A DNA stretch of 64,000 nt from Tilletiopsis washingtonensis. Lineage: Eukaryota > Basidiomycota > Exobasidiomycetes > Entylomatales. Under the pieces are notes generated by a model, which was not told the DNA's origin, made no database searches, and was given only the letters and a program-made list of their open reading frames with translations. How positions within the stretch are numbered: the first letter of the stretch is position 1; each line of letters opens with the position of its first letter. Location of the stretch: the NCBI RefSeq assembly GCF_003144115.1, contig NW_020312002.1, forward strand, positions 662,859-726,858. The letters run 5' to 3'. Positions 20,077-32,156 of this stretch are shown here, piece after piece. A program made the translations under genes and the position numbers.

Positions 20077-21578
20077 ATGCGCAGCGCAGCCGTCGCCCGG
20101 CCCGCACGGCCACGGCGCCGCCCCAACCTGCTGCTGCTCCTCGTCGCGCTGCTGGCGTGCGCTGTGGCGGCGGTGCAGGCGGCCAAGGACTACTACGCCG
20201 TCATGGGCATCGACCGCCGCGCCGACGACCGCACCATCAAGAAGGCATATCGCGTGCGTGCGGCGTGGGTGGCGCCGGCGCTGCACCTGCTGACACGGCG
20301 TCGCGCAGAAACTGGCGCAGAAGCTGCACCCCGACAAGCACCCGGACAAGTCGGACGAGGTGCGTGGCTGAGCTGCAAGCGCACACATGCGGCATGCTCA
20401 CACACGCGGCCACAGTTCGTGCAGCTCTCGGACGCCTACCAGGTGCTGTCGGACCCGGAGCAGCGCAAGATCTACGACCGCTACGGCGAGGACGGCGTGA
20501 AGCGGCACCAGCAGCAGGCGGGCAGCGGCGGCGGGCACCACGATCCGATGAACGTCTTCCGGAACTTCTTCGGCGGACATGGCTTCGGCGGGCCACAGGG
20601 CGTGCCGCGCGGGCCGGGCAAGCAGTACAACCTCGAGGTCGACCTGGCGGACATGTACAAGGGGCGCACGGTCACCATCCAGCACCAGCGCAGCATCATC
20701 TGCCCGGGCTGCGACGGGAGCGGCGCACGCAACAAGGGCGACATCCACTCGTGCGAAGCGTGCAGCGGACAGGGCATCCGCATTGTGCAGCAGCAGATTG
20801 CGCCCGGCTTCGTGACGCGGGCACAGGTGAGTGGGCAGCGGCGCGGAGGCAGACCGCGTGGCCGCGCGCTGAGCCGCCGATGCACCCTCAGATGCAGTGT
20901 GACAAGTGCCGGGGCCAGGGCCGCGTCATCAAGCACAAGTGCGACCGCTGCCACGGCAATAAGGTCGTCGCTGAGACCGTCGAGCTCGAGGTGGAGATTT
21001 CGCCGGGCGCGCAGGAGGGCGAGGAGATTGTGTTTGAGGGCGAGGCGGACGAGAGCCCGGACCACGAGGCGGGTGATGTGGTCTTCAGAGTCAAGTGAGT
21101 GATGTCGTCAAGCAGCAGCATTGAGGACAGCGAGAGCGACAGGCACGGCGCGCTGACAGTGGACGCGCCAGGTCCGTGCCGTCGAAGGGCACCTTCCGGC
21201 GGCGAGACACGCACCTCTACACGACGCACGCCATCTCGCTCGGCGACGCGCTGCTGGGCTTCGAGCATGCGCTGGCGCACTTTGACCATGTGCTGCCGCT
21301 GCGCCGCACCGGCGTCACGCAGCCCGGCTGGGTGCAGACGGTCAGGGGGCAGGGCATGCCGCGGCGCGATGGCAGCGGGCACGGCGACTTGTTCGTCGAG
21401 TATGTCGTCGTCATGCCCGACGAGATCGACGGGGACCTGCAGACCGGTGAGTGTTGAGGATGCTGCGTGCGGCGTGCTGCAGCTCACGCTTGCCTGCGCA
21501 GCGTTTGAGAAGATCTTCGGGCGGCCTGCTGTGCGCGATGGGCGCAACGCGACGCACGCCGCGCACGACGAGCTATAG
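20077..21578 (+). CDS. SCJ1: ER-lumenal DnaJ co-chaperone (Scj1-like) with C-terminal HDEL
   Basis: This is a type I J-protein of the ER lumen that stimulates the Hsp70 Kar2/BiP. The chosen start MRSAAVARPARPRRR gives a basic N terminus followed by the hydrophobic signal LLLLLVALLACAVAAVQA. The J domain follows with DYYAVMGIDRRADD and the HPD motif in an exon reading KLAQKLHPDKHPD. There is a short Gly-rich region. Four zinc-binding repeats are visible (CPGCDGSG, CEACSGQG, CDKCRGQG, CDRCHGNK), then the C-terminal substrate-binding barrels (HLYTTHAISLGDALLGFEH). The final residues are HDEL immediately before TAG, a classical ER-retrieval signal. About six short introns. Signal peptide plus HDEL make an ER location well supported. 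Confidence 0.94.
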
Positions 21579-21754
21579 AATAGACTGTATTGCATGGCGC
21601 TGCGTGCTTGTGATGCCACCTTTGAGTGGAGCGAGATGATGCCGTGCCAGAGCAGCAGCAAGCAGGAAGCAGGCCTAAGCGGTGATCTCGAGGCCGGCGC
21701 CACGTGCGGGCAGATGCGGAGCGTGGGAGCACGCGCACGAAGGCGCCAAAAAAG

Positions 21755-21760
21755 TGACTC
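21755..21760 (+). promoter_or_regulatory. Possible Bas1/Gcn4-type TGACTC site upstream of ADE6
   Basis: TGACTC lies 100 bp before the FGAM synthase start codon, after a short A run. In yeast this core is bound by Bas1 (with Bas2/Pho2) in purine genes and by Gcn4. Evidence is motif and context only. Confidence 0.35.
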
Positions 21761-21860
21761 GCTGCATCTGAGGCGGCGGGTCCACGCGCTCGGCGAGCGC
21801 CGCGCCGCGCTCCTTCCTTTCTGCCCACCCCACCCTCACCGCGCCCACTCGCTGCTCGCC

Positions 21861-24800
21861 ATGGCAGCCCCGCCGCCGCCGCACGGCGCCGACGCCATGC
21901 TCACCTTCCTCGGCGCGTCGCCGGTCCCCGCGCCGAAGCGCGACCAGCTGCTGGCTGCGCTGCAGGGCCTCGTCGCCGACGTCGCGTCGATCGACAGCCT
22001 CTTCCTGCACTTCGTCTCGCCCGTGTCTGCCGACGCGCTCGCCAGCCTGGCGGACAAGTCGTCGGCCGAGCGCGTCGTGCTCGACAGCCTGCTGGCGTAC
22101 GGCGACGATGTCTCGCTGTCGGGCACCCGCGAGGCGCTCGCGGCAGCGCTCTCGGGCGCCGCGCCCACCGCTGGCCAGACGGTGCTCTTCGTCGCGCCGC
22201 GTGCCGGCAGCATCAGCCCGTGGTCGTCCAAGGCGACCGAGATCGCGCGCATGTGCACGCTCTCCGAGCACGTTGCACGCCTCGAGCGCGGCCAGGCGTA
22301 CGTGGTGCGCACCAGCTCCGGTGCCGCACTGGCGCCCGAGCAGATCGCCGCCGTGCAGGACAAGCTGCACGACCGCATGACGCAGATGCTCTCGGTGCAG
22401 CTGCCCAGCGCCGCATCGCTCTTCCACCGCGCCGAGCCAGCGCCGCTGCAGACGGTGCAGCTGCTCGATGCCTCGGGCTCCGCTGACCCGGCCGTCGCGC
22501 GCGAGCGCCTTGTGCGCGCCAACGAGGAGCTGGGCCTGGCGCTGGCTCCCGATGAGATCGGCTACCTGATCAAGGCCTTCGTCGCTGGCGGCGGTGAGGC
22601 CGGCGCAGCCAAGGCGCTCGGCCGCGACCCAACCGACGTCGAGCTCTTCATGTTCGCGCAGGTCAACTCGGAGCACTGCCGGCACAAGATCTTCAACGCC
22701 GATTGGACGATCGACGGCGAGAAGATGCCCAACACGCTCTTCGGCATGATCCGCAACACGCACAAGCTGCACCCCGAGCACACAATCAGCGCCTACTCGG
22801 ACAACGCTGCCGTGCTCGAGGGCAGCGACGGCGACCGCTTCGCCGCCACGCCGGCCGACTTTGGCAGCGCCGGCACGCTCACCGCGTACTCTACGCAGCG
22901 TGAGCCGATGCCGATCCTGATCAAGGTCGAGACGCACAACCACCCGACGGCCGTCAGCCCGTATCCGGGCGCCGCGACGGGATCCGGCGGCGAGATCCGC
23001 GACGAGGGCGCCGTGGGCCAGGGCTCGAAGCCCAAGGCGGGCCTCGTCGGCTTCATGACGTCTGACGTGCTGCTCGAGGGCGATGCACGCCAGCCGTGGG
23101 AGCTCGACGTGGGCAAGCCGGGACACGTCGCCAGCGCATACGAGATCATGCGCGACGCACCGCTGGGCAGCGCCAACTTCAACAATGAGTTCGGCCGGCC
23201 CGGCCTGGGCGGCTTCTGGCGGACGTGGTGCCAGCGCGTGCCGGTGAGTCGAGTCTGTGGACGTGTCGCGATTGGGCGCTCACGCGGCTGCTGCAGGTCG
23301 AAGGCGCTGAGGGTGCGACGGAGGTGCGCGGCTACCACAAGCCCATCATGCTGGCCGGCGGCCTCGGCAACGTGCGCCCGCAGCACGCAATGAAGCGCAA
23401 CATTGAGGTCGGCAGCGCGATCATCGTGCTCGGCGGGCCCGGCATGCTCATCGGCCTCGGCGGCGGCGCTGCGTCGTCGATGGCGTCCAGCGCCAACCGC
23501 GCGGCGCTCGACTTTGCGAGCGTGCAGCGCGAGAACCCGGAGATGCAGCGCCGCTGCCAGAGCGTCATTGACGCATGCATTGCGCTCGGCGCTGCCGATG
23601 CTGAATGGCCGAGCGCCAGCGGCAACCCGATCTCGAGCATTCACGACGTCGGCGCCGGCGGCATCAGCAACGCACTGCCGGAGCTGGTGCACGACTCGGG
23701 CCGCGGTGCGCGCTTCGAGATCCGCGATGTGCTCGTCGACGACCCGAGCATGAGCCCCATGGAGATCTGGTGCAACGAGAGCCAGGAGCGCTACGTGCTT
23801 GCCGTCTCGCCGGCACACCTCGAGCGCTTCACGGCCATTGCGCAGCGCGAGCGCTGCCCCTTCTCCGTCGTGGGCTACGCGACGGAGGAGGAGCGCCTTG
23901 TCGTCACCGACCGGCTGCTCGGCGGCACGCCGATCGACCTGCCCATGTCGACGCTCTTCGGCAAGCCGCCGAAGATTGCGCGCGAGAGCAAGCGCGGCGC
24001 GCCGCCGCGCGTCAGGTTCGACACGACGCTCCTGAGCTATCTCGGCGCCGACGCCAACCCGACGTCCGTGCTGGAGCAGGCCATTGACCGCGTGCAGCAC
24101 CTGCCGACCGTGGGTTCCAAGTCCTTCCTGATCACCATCGGTGACCGGTCCATCACGGGTCTCGTCGCACGCGACCAGATGGTCGGCCCGTGGCAGGTGC
24201 CGGTCGCAGACGTGGCTGTCACGCGCACGTCTTACGGATTCGCAGATGCCCTGGCCGGCGAGGCGATGGCTTCGGGCGAGCGCACGCCGCTGGCGCTGCT
24301 CAAACCTGCGGCGTCGGCACGCATGGCCGTCGCCGAGGCGCTCACCAACCTGGCTGCCGCCAGCATCCCGGCGCTGGAACGCATCAAGCTGAGCGCCAAC
24401 TGGATGTGCGCTGCCAGCCACAGCGACGAGGGCGCGCGGCTCTACGAGGCGGTGCAGGCGATCGGCCTGGACCTCTGCCCTAAGCTTGGCCTGGCGATCC
24501 CCGTCGGCAAGGACTCGATGTCGATGAAGATGGGCTGGGAGGACGCGGGCGAGCGCAAGGAGGTGACGGCGCCGATGAGCGTCACGATCACTGCCTTTGC
24601 GCCCGTCGACGACATCTCGCGCACATGGACGCCACAGCTGCGCACCGACGTCGGCGAGACGGCACTGATCTTCGTCGACCTGGCCGGCGGCAAGCGGCGC
24701 ATGGGCGGCTCTGCTCTGGCGCAGGTCTTCGGCCAGCTCGGCGACGAGGCGCCGGACGTCGAGGACGCTGCTCTGCTGAAGAGCTTCTTCGAGGCGTGTG

Positions 24801-26237
24801 CCACGCTCAAGGCGCTACAGGTGCAGAAGCGCACCGAGGGCGGCCTCGTGCTTGCCTACCACGACCGCAGCGACGGCGGTCTGATCGCTGCGTTCCTCGA
24901 GATGTGCTACGCCGGCCACGTTGGTGCCGAGCTGTACCTCGATGCGCTCGACTCGGAGGGCACCGACCCGATTGCCAGCCTGTTCAACGAGGAGCTCGGC
25001 GCGCTGATGCAGGTCCGCACCTCGGACATCAAGGCCGTCTCGGCTGTGCTGACGGCCGCCGGCGTGCCCTCCAACGCCCTGCGCGTCATCGGCAACGTCA
25101 ACTTCAACCCGAACGACCAGGAGATCCGCATTATCTCGCACTCGCAGCCCGTGTACCGCGAGTCGCGCGCGCTGCTGCAGCGCGCCTGGGCCGAGACGTC
25201 GTGGCGCATGCAAGCGCTGCGCGACAACCCGCAGTGTGCCAACTCGGAGTACTGGCTCATCTCCGACAGCGTGCGCGGCCCGGCGGCGCTCTCGTATGAT
25301 CTCAAGTACCTGCCCGGCGCCGACGTGCTTGGTGCGCTGGCGCCGTCGCCTGAGCGCCCGCTGGCCACGCGGCCAAAGGTCGCCATCCTGCGCGAGCAGG
25401 GTGTCAACGGACAGGTCGAGATGGCGTACGCCTTCCACGCGTCGGGCTTCAGCGCCATCGACGTGCACATGTCCGATCTCGTCAGCGGCCGCGTCTCTCT
25501 CGAGGGCTTCGTCGGCCTGGCTGCGTGCGGTGGCTTCTCGTTCGGCGACGTGCTCGGCGCTGGCAGCGGCTGGGCCAAGTCGTGTCTCCTCAACCCGCGC
25601 GCACGGCAGCAGCTTGGCGCCTTCTTCCAGCGCGAGGACACCTTCGCCCTCGGCGTGTGCAACGGCTGCCAGCTCTTCGCGCAGCTGGGCCAGGCCGGCC
25701 TCATCCCGGGCGCCGAGGCGTGGCCGCTGTTCAAGGCCAACGAGAGCTCGCGCTTCGAGGGCCGCCTGAGCATGGTCGAGGTGAGCGAGAGCGAGGCGAC
25801 GTCCAAGAGCGTCTTCCTGCGCGACATGGCCGGCAGCCGCCTGCCCGCCATCATTGCGCACGGCGAGGGCCGCGCGTCGTTCCGCTCCGACGCCGAGCTG
25901 CAGCAGTGCGAGGCCGACGGCCTCGTCGCCATGCGCTACGTCGAGGATGGCGCACCCAAGGGCCAGGGCTCGACGCGCTACCCGATCAACCCGAACGGCT
26001 CGCCGAATGGCATCACGGCTGTGTCCACGGCCAACGGACGGGTCCTCGCGCTGATGCCACGTGAGTGCGGTTCCAAGCTCGACCAGATTAAGCGCTCACG
26101 CCCCCCTCACAGACCCCGAGCGTGGCGTCTCACTCGAGAGCATGAGCTGGAAGCCGGCGGCGGCTGCACAGACATGGAACGGGCGCGGCCCGTGGCTGCG
26201 CATGTTCGAGAGCGCGCGCCTCTGGGTCGGGGCATAG
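21861..26237 (+). CDS. ADE6: Phosphoribosylformylglycinamidine synthase (FGAM synthase)
   Basis: The enzyme converts FGAR, glutamine and ATP to FGAM, the fourth step of purine synthesis. Three exons (21861-23243, 23297-26060, 26113-26237) give 1,423 residues, close to the size of other eukaryotic single-chain enzymes. In order: a PurS-like N-terminal region; the two AIRS-like synthetase halves with [56 protein letters not shown] and [10 protein letters not shown]; and a C-terminal glutaminase domain ([25 protein letters not shown], the nucleophile block GVCNGCQ and the His of MPHPER). The second splice junction falls inside MPHPER and restores this conserved motif, which confirms the intron. 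Start [16 protein letters not shown]. It converges on the VHS gene, 81 bp away. Confidence 0.97.
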
Positions 26238-26318
26238 AAGGACAAGACGCTAATAGACGCATTCGCATTGCCTGGGCGCAGCGTGGTGCGTCGTATGTTG
26301 TGCGTGAGATTCAGGTCA

Positions 26319-29300
26319 TCAGTTTCGTGGCGGCAGCGGCGGCTTCACAACCGGGTGCGGCGGCAGCGGCGGAGGCGTGGCGGTCGTGTCGAATGCCGCA
26401 GCGTCGTCGTCCCACGGCGACGGCGCGACCGGCGAGGGGCCACGCGTGACTGCACGCTCGTCCGGCACCAGCGGCGGCGGACGCACGCGCAGGTCGGGCA
26501 GCGATGCCGTCATGTCGTTGGCGTCGTCCTGCATGCTGAGCTGCTGCGTGGCGCGCGCCAGCGCAGCGCCATTGATGGAGGGGTCGGCCTCACTGCTCGA
26601 GACCTGCCGGCGCTTGCCGAGCGCCTTTGCCGAGGGCCGCACGGGCGTCATGATGATGCTGTCGCCGTCGTCGTCCTTGCCCGCAGATGGCAAGGGCTGC
26701 GGCGTCGCCGACGACGTAACGTGCAGCAGCGGCGGCACTGGCTTGCTCAGCGCCGAGGCCAGTGAGGCAGATGGGGAATGCTGAGGCTGCTGCGGGTTCA
26801 TAACAGGCAGCGTGCCTGACCCGTTCATCGCTGCTGGCATGCCCGGAGTCGGTAGAGGACGCCCGCCGAGCGGAGATGCCTGCGGTGCTGCACCAGCTGC
26901 AGCCTGGCTCAGTGACGAGGCCGGCCGATTCGCTTCGGATGGTGGTCCCGTGGAGGTTGCGGCTGACGCGGCAAGGCCCTGCGACGAGGCCTTGCTCGAG
27001 ACCGACAGCTCGCGCGAGTGCAAATTCGCTGGGCTGGGGCCGCGGCCACCGGCCAGCAAGGAGGCAGGAATGGCACCACCTGCGCCTGCCGGAGGTGGCC
27101 GTCCTCCTGCCGGCGTGGGCAGCGCTCCGCGCGCGAACGATGAGGGTGACTCGGGCCGTGACCGGCCAGAGCCGCCGGCTTCCTGCGACCAGTTTGCTCT
27201 CGGCGGCGGCGCCTCAAGAGAGTAGAACTCTCCCGTGCTCGGATCTTGCTGGAGCGTCTGGAGAAGAGGGAGCGATGAGCTCTATCCTGAGATGCAAAGC
27301 GCATACGACGTACTGAGCGGTCGAATCTGACCTCAGCGCGGCTGCGCTCGATCGCCCTCTGCTCCTCGTCCTCCTCCTCGAACTGTCTAGCATGTGCCTG
27401 CTCAAGCATGCTGCGCGCCTCGACGAGGCGCTCGTGCGCGTCGAGCAAGTCGGCCAGTAGCACCTCTTCCTTGGTCTCTTGCACGTGTGTGAGCGTCGCG
27501 CCCTCGGCCGCGGCGCGTGCCCGTTCCTCCCGCAGCGTCTCGCGCGAGCGATCGGCCTGAGCGGTAGCCCACGGGATCTGCGAGGCGAGGAAATCGAGGT
27601 GCGTCTGTGTCTTGTTTGCAAACTCCTGCGAAAGCCGGACGTGAGCGACAGTGAAGGAGCCAGGCACGATCTGCACGCACCGACAGCAGCGAGCTCTCCA
27701 TGCCCGTCTCGGCGAGCGTCTCGAAGAGCATCTGCGCGCTCGAGCGCGCCACGACGCACTCCTCGTGCAGGCGCCGCATGTCCTCGTCGACTGGCAGCAC
27801 ACCCTTGCGCGCGCTGGCCTTGGCGTCTGCAAACGCATCGTGCGGCCGGCGCGAGCGCTGCGCCCTGGTGTATGCCAGAGCCGCTGCGGGCGCGGTCGGC
27901 ACAGGCGAAAAGATCTCGTGCGTCGGGTCAAGGGGAGTGCCCTGCGAGAGAGGCGTCAGCGGCAACCCGAGCGTGTCCAGCGCAGCGCACTCACGTTGAG
28001 CGGGCGGTCCGACGGGCGGATCTTGTTGTAGGACTTGGTCAGTGCGTGCAGATCGTCGTCGTCTTGGAACTGCGCGAGGGGTCGTCAGCACAGACACATG
28101 ACGCAAGGGCAAGGCAACGCACCTCAAACGCGAGCATGCCGTAAGTGTCCATGAGCACCTCCTTGATGGCATACGGCGTCTTTGTGCTCGCGAGGATCTC
28201 CTCAATCGTCTTCAAGAAGCTCTTCTCGACGATCTGCATCTTGAAGCGATCCGAGCCGTTGAGCGTCAGCACGGCCCACACCTTGATGGCGCGCTTGCGC
28301 GGCTCCGCATCGGCGTGCTTGAGCTCCTTCTTGAGTGCCTTGGCCGCCTCGCGCGCCGAGGCCTCGGAGTGCGAGATCGTGTCGGCCAGCTGCAAGAGGT
28401 ACGCCCAGTCCCACGAGCTCATCGGCGTGCCGCACAGCCAGCCTTTGAGCGCAGAAGTTCAGCGCCTGGCGAGCGCGTCGACGTCGGGTGCTGCACTCAC
28501 CAATCTTGTTCGCAATGGCGCCCTCGCCCTTCTGCGGGCCCTTGCCGCGCATGTCGAACCAGGCCGCGTCTGTGCTGTCATGCGAATCTGGCGTCGCGGC
28601 ATAGCTGCTGCCTTGCGGCGGCGCTTCGCCCTTCTCCGCTTTCTCCTTGACGCCCTTGTTCTTGCCGAACAGCTTGAAGCGCGGCTTCTCGACCGCCAGC
28701 ACTGGACTCGCCACGCCGCCGGGCGGCTCTCTGCTCTTGGAGCGACGCTCGCCGCCCTGCGCCTCGAACATCTCCAGCTCGCCGTCGTCGGGCCCGTAGG
28801 AAGGGTACGCATTCGCCTGCGGCCGTGGTGGCGCCCCTGCGTCGCCGCTGCGATTGTCGCGCAGGCTGCGCCATCTGCCGAGCCCAGGCTGCGGCGGCGG
28901 CGCGGCCTCGGCCGCATCTGGCGCATACGCCTGCTGCTCTGGCGCATACGCCTGCTGCTCCTGCATCTTGCGCCGCTCGCGCATCCCTTCTCGCCGGCCT
29001 AGGCTGCTGCCTTCTGAGCCGCTGGCCCGGCGCCGCACCGGGATCGGCGGGCCCATCGGTGCGCCCGGCGGCAATGCCTGCGAGGCGCCGCGGCCGTGCG
29101 TGCGGGCGGCGAGGGCGTGAAAGTGGTGCTGCGGCGGCTCGCTGTGCTCCTCGCCGTACACAGGGTAAGGCGCAGCGGCGCCATACAGCGGCGTCTCGAA
29201 GTCTGCCGGCATGGCGCGGCTGCCATGAGGCGGGTGCTGCGTGGCGAGACGCCGCCGCTCGGCACTGTCGAAGCGCGGCAGGCCGGGCGCCTCGTGTGCC

Positions 29301-29428
29301 TGCGGCTGCCCATGCGGGATGTCGGCGGGCGGCGGCAGCTGGCCAGCGAGGTACTCGGGCTGCTGCTGCTGCTGTGCATCGTCTCGCCACGGAGTCAGAG
29401 CATCCTTTTTGGCGAAGAAGCGCTTCAT
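26319..29428 (-). CDS. VHS/GAT-domain trafficking protein (Lsb5-like)
   Basis: The protein of roughly 900 residues starts [17 protein letters not shown]. An N-terminal disordered part (about 300 residues) has a short duplication [14 protein letters not shown]. After the first intron (about 28443-28501) comes a VHS-like domain: [52 protein letters not shown] and [15 protein letters not shown] helical region follows that fits a GAT domain ([40 protein letters not shown]). The rest is Pro/Ser-rich and ends KPPLPPRN, an SH3-binding PxxPxR motif at the very C terminus. VHS/GAT proteins bind ubiquitin or Arf and sort cargo; Lsb5 links to actin-patch proteins. The choice of Lsb5 over another VHS protein is inference. 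The frame stays open upstream, but this start gives a compact N terminus. Confidence 0.72.
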
Positions 29429-30538
29429 GGCGCGCCCGCGAGCTGGAGCGAGAGAGCCGGCAGCGTGAGGAGTCTGAGGAGTGAGGGCGAGAGCGCCGGT
29501 GGGGTGGACGGCGGCGACGAGCGGATGCGGACGATGTGTGCTGCACCGTCTGCCTGAGGATGGAGGAAGAGTGAGGAGAAAAGATGCAAGCTGAGGTGCG
29601 GGTGGTGGTGGAAGCTGGGGCAGATGCTGCTGCTGCCGCTTGCTCTTTGCCACGTCGCAGCGAGGTGCGGCATGATGCAGCGTCTGTGCGCGCCGCGTGC
29701 AGGTGTGGAGCTCCAGGCTGCCCCTGCCTCCCTTCTCCCCGCCAGCACAGCTTGCACCTCGGCCGGCGCACCCCACACTTGCTGGCTGGGCTGAGCCTTC
29801 CATTTGGCCGTGCTGCGCTCATCGCCGCATGCTCAGCACATCGGGCTCTTGCTGCTGAGTCCGGGCCACGCTGAGCGGCTGCCGCCAGCTGCGGCAACAG
29901 CGGCAGCGGGCTGCGCTCTTGGCGCGCCGCCGGGCTGCTGCTGCCGCCGTCGTGTGGCGGTGCAGGCGCAACCCGCGGCAGCACCGCCAGCCGCGCAAGC
30001 CCGTCGTTCCAGAACGCCCTCAGCTCGCGACGTCTCGTCGCACCTTTCCTCGGGCTCCGTCGCGGCGAGCCGTTTCAAGATGAAGGAATCTGTCGGTCCG
30101 ATCTCTTACTCTGAGCAGCACAAGCAGCTGCCGTGCTTTTAATGTGAATGTCGGGCCCCGTCCATCGTCGTCCGCGCTGCACGAGCCTTCTTCTTTGCTC
30201 TTAGTACGCTGTACCTACGGCGACTGCGGGGCTTTGTCATGCGCCAGGGAGAACGATCAGGACAGATTGCGAGCATGGTGGAGGTTGTACTTGCACGACG
30301 AAGTGAGCGAGGGCACCGGCAAGGGTCAAGACAGCGCCGGATCGCGAGGACCAGGGGCCAGGAGTGTGACGTGGAGGATGGAGCAGTACGCGACAGGATC
30401 TGTACGGTGACGAGGTGGGTGACAGAAGGAAAAAGGAGGAGTAGAGGAGCTGGCGAAGGCGCCCGAGCGATCATGAGAAGCACTTGACGCTGCGTCTGCG
30501 CTGGCTCGCATCGGCATGCTCCGCGCCCGAGATGTCGA
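29429..30538. other. Intergenic: VHS/GAT gene upstream region
   Basis: About 1.1 kb between the VHS/GAT start (minus strand) and the stop of the next minus-strand gene. It should hold the VHS/GAT promoter and leader plus the 3' flank of the other gene. Plus-strand pyrimidine stretches and tgctgctgc-type words occur. Open frames have no conserved features; no gene supported. Confidence 0.55.
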
Positions 30539-31834
30539 CTAGTGGTCGAAGGGCCTCCTCCAAGACGTGAGGTCGAACGTGTGCGTGCGCAGCTTCTGCT
30601 TCGATGTCTCCGAGAAGTCGCGCAGCTCCGCCAGCGTCGCTTGGCGCTTCTGAGCGCGCTCTTCAGGCGAGCCTTCGTCGTCTGCTGCTCTGACCGGCTT
30701 GATGTCGAGCGGCGAACCATGCAGATGGACGAGAAAGCCGATGGCGTCCTTGCGCGAGATCTCGCCGCTGTTCATACGCTCTTTCAGTTGAGTCGCGCGC
30801 TCCTTGAGGGTGTTGGCAAGAGGCTTGGCGAGCGGCACCGGCGTGACGTAGAGGGGATGCAGTGTGCCAAGCATGCTTGCATGCTCGACGGCAATGCTGC
30901 TCTCCCGCGGCGGCCAAGGGTATTGGGCGCGCAGCAGCTCGGTGTGGTGAGCACCGTAGTGAGTGTCATCTTCAGCGTGCTTGCGGATGAAGAGAAAGGA
31001 GCGCAGCACCATGTTGACGAGCTCCTGCGTGAATTGCTTCCACAGCGGAGCATCGAGCTCACGCTCTTCGCCCCACACGTGGCCCGGCCAGTGACGATCG
31101 TGTGCGTCGAGATTGCCTTCTGCGAGACGCAGAGCGTCACGCACGTGCGTTGGAATGCCCGAGGCATCCCAGCGAGAAGGAGTGTAGCGCTGGTTGCGCC
31201 AGTTGGACGTCGTGAGACGGTCCTCTTCGCGCCCGGCGAGCAGGAGGCAGAGAGCGACGAGCCGGTCCATTCTCGCGTCCTTCTCGCGAGGAATGTAGCC
31301 GTCTACCTCTGTGAGAGAAACGGGATCAGTCAACGGTCGCTCCCGCAGCTGACGTTTCCCCCGTTGCTCACCAAGCTGAAGCTGACGACCGAAGTCGCCG
31401 GGCAGGTGTGGGACCTTGGCGCTGGGGGAGAAGAAGTACGGCGCATTGTAAAGGAATGACTGCACGCGAGAACGCTATGAGCCATTAGCCATGATACGCT
31501 GCAGACCTGTCGCTGAGGCGCGCCAGCCCGCAGAGCAAGAACAGCATGTTTACTTGTGGATCACAGCGCCTTCAGCGGCGTTACGCACCAGGAGAGTCGG
31601 CGGGAAGTCGCCGTCCTCGAGCCATTTGATGAGAATCATCGCTTCAACGCTCAGGTGCATCTCGGCGATCGGCATCTGAGGGCGCTGCGCGTCGGCCGGT
31701 ATGAACGAAGGGAACCCATCGTCATCGGTCTCGCTCCCCTCGCCGCGGCCGTGTCCGTCCGACCTCTCGCGCGCGGTCTTCTCGAGCGCGGCACGGCCGG
31801 CAGCGGCGAGCGCGTCGAGCTCTTGCGCGTCCAT
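30539..31834 (-). CDS. Unrecognised 367-residue protein, three exons
   Basis: I do not recognise the family. The model is exon 1 31589-31834 (start MDAQELDALAAAGRAALEKT), intron 31460-31588, exon 2 31372-31459, intron 31309-31371, exon 3 30539-31308. All phases agree and give 367 residues. The joins read GDFPPTLL/SFLYNAPYFF and FGRQLQLE/VDGYIPREKD. The second intron is 63 bp with no in-frame stop, so retention would only add 21 residues. The protein is soluble-looking, rich in charged and aromatic residues (HDRHWPGHVWGEE; TQELVNMVLRSFLFIRKHAE), with no signal peptide, membrane segment or known motif. It ends SWRRPFDH. The alternative reading, two genes with exon 1 ending at a stop at 31550, ignores a good gtgcgt donor. 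An upstream non-coding or coding exon is possible. Confidence 0.62.
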
Positions 31835-32120
31835 GCTGAGCACTGCAAAGGCTTGAGACCAAGAAGAGCGAGATCAAGCCCAGGCCAGCGGCAGGAAAAG
31901 GCGTGTGCGGCTTCGAAGAGAGCGGGAACGAGCTAGGAAGGATGTGGAGGGAGGGAAGGGAGCGTGTTGCGAGCTCGCAGCCTGCAGTGTGGGCCTTATG
32001 AGCGCCAAGCTGAGTCGACGTCAGCCTGCCGATGCCGCGGCTGCTGCTGGCAGCAGAACAAGTCCTCTGCCGGCCTGCCTGTCTCAGCTCAGATGCTGCC
32101 TGCTGCGCGCTCAAGGCGCG

Positions 32121-32156
<36 letters not shown>

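Noticed and set aside
22793-24421. Open frame of 542 codons on the minus strand inside FGAM synthase
   Set aside because: Shadow of a fully conserved purine enzyme on the other strand.
5926-26237. A metabolic gene cluster joining TRP1 and ADE6
   Set aside because: They are 13 kb apart with unrelated genes between them; shared TGACTC sites suggest at most common control.
31550-31843. Separate small gene ending at a stop at 31550
   Set aside because: A gtgcgt donor at 31588 joins this exon in phase to the next one and gives a more natural protein, so I treat it as exon 1 of the 30539-31834 gene.
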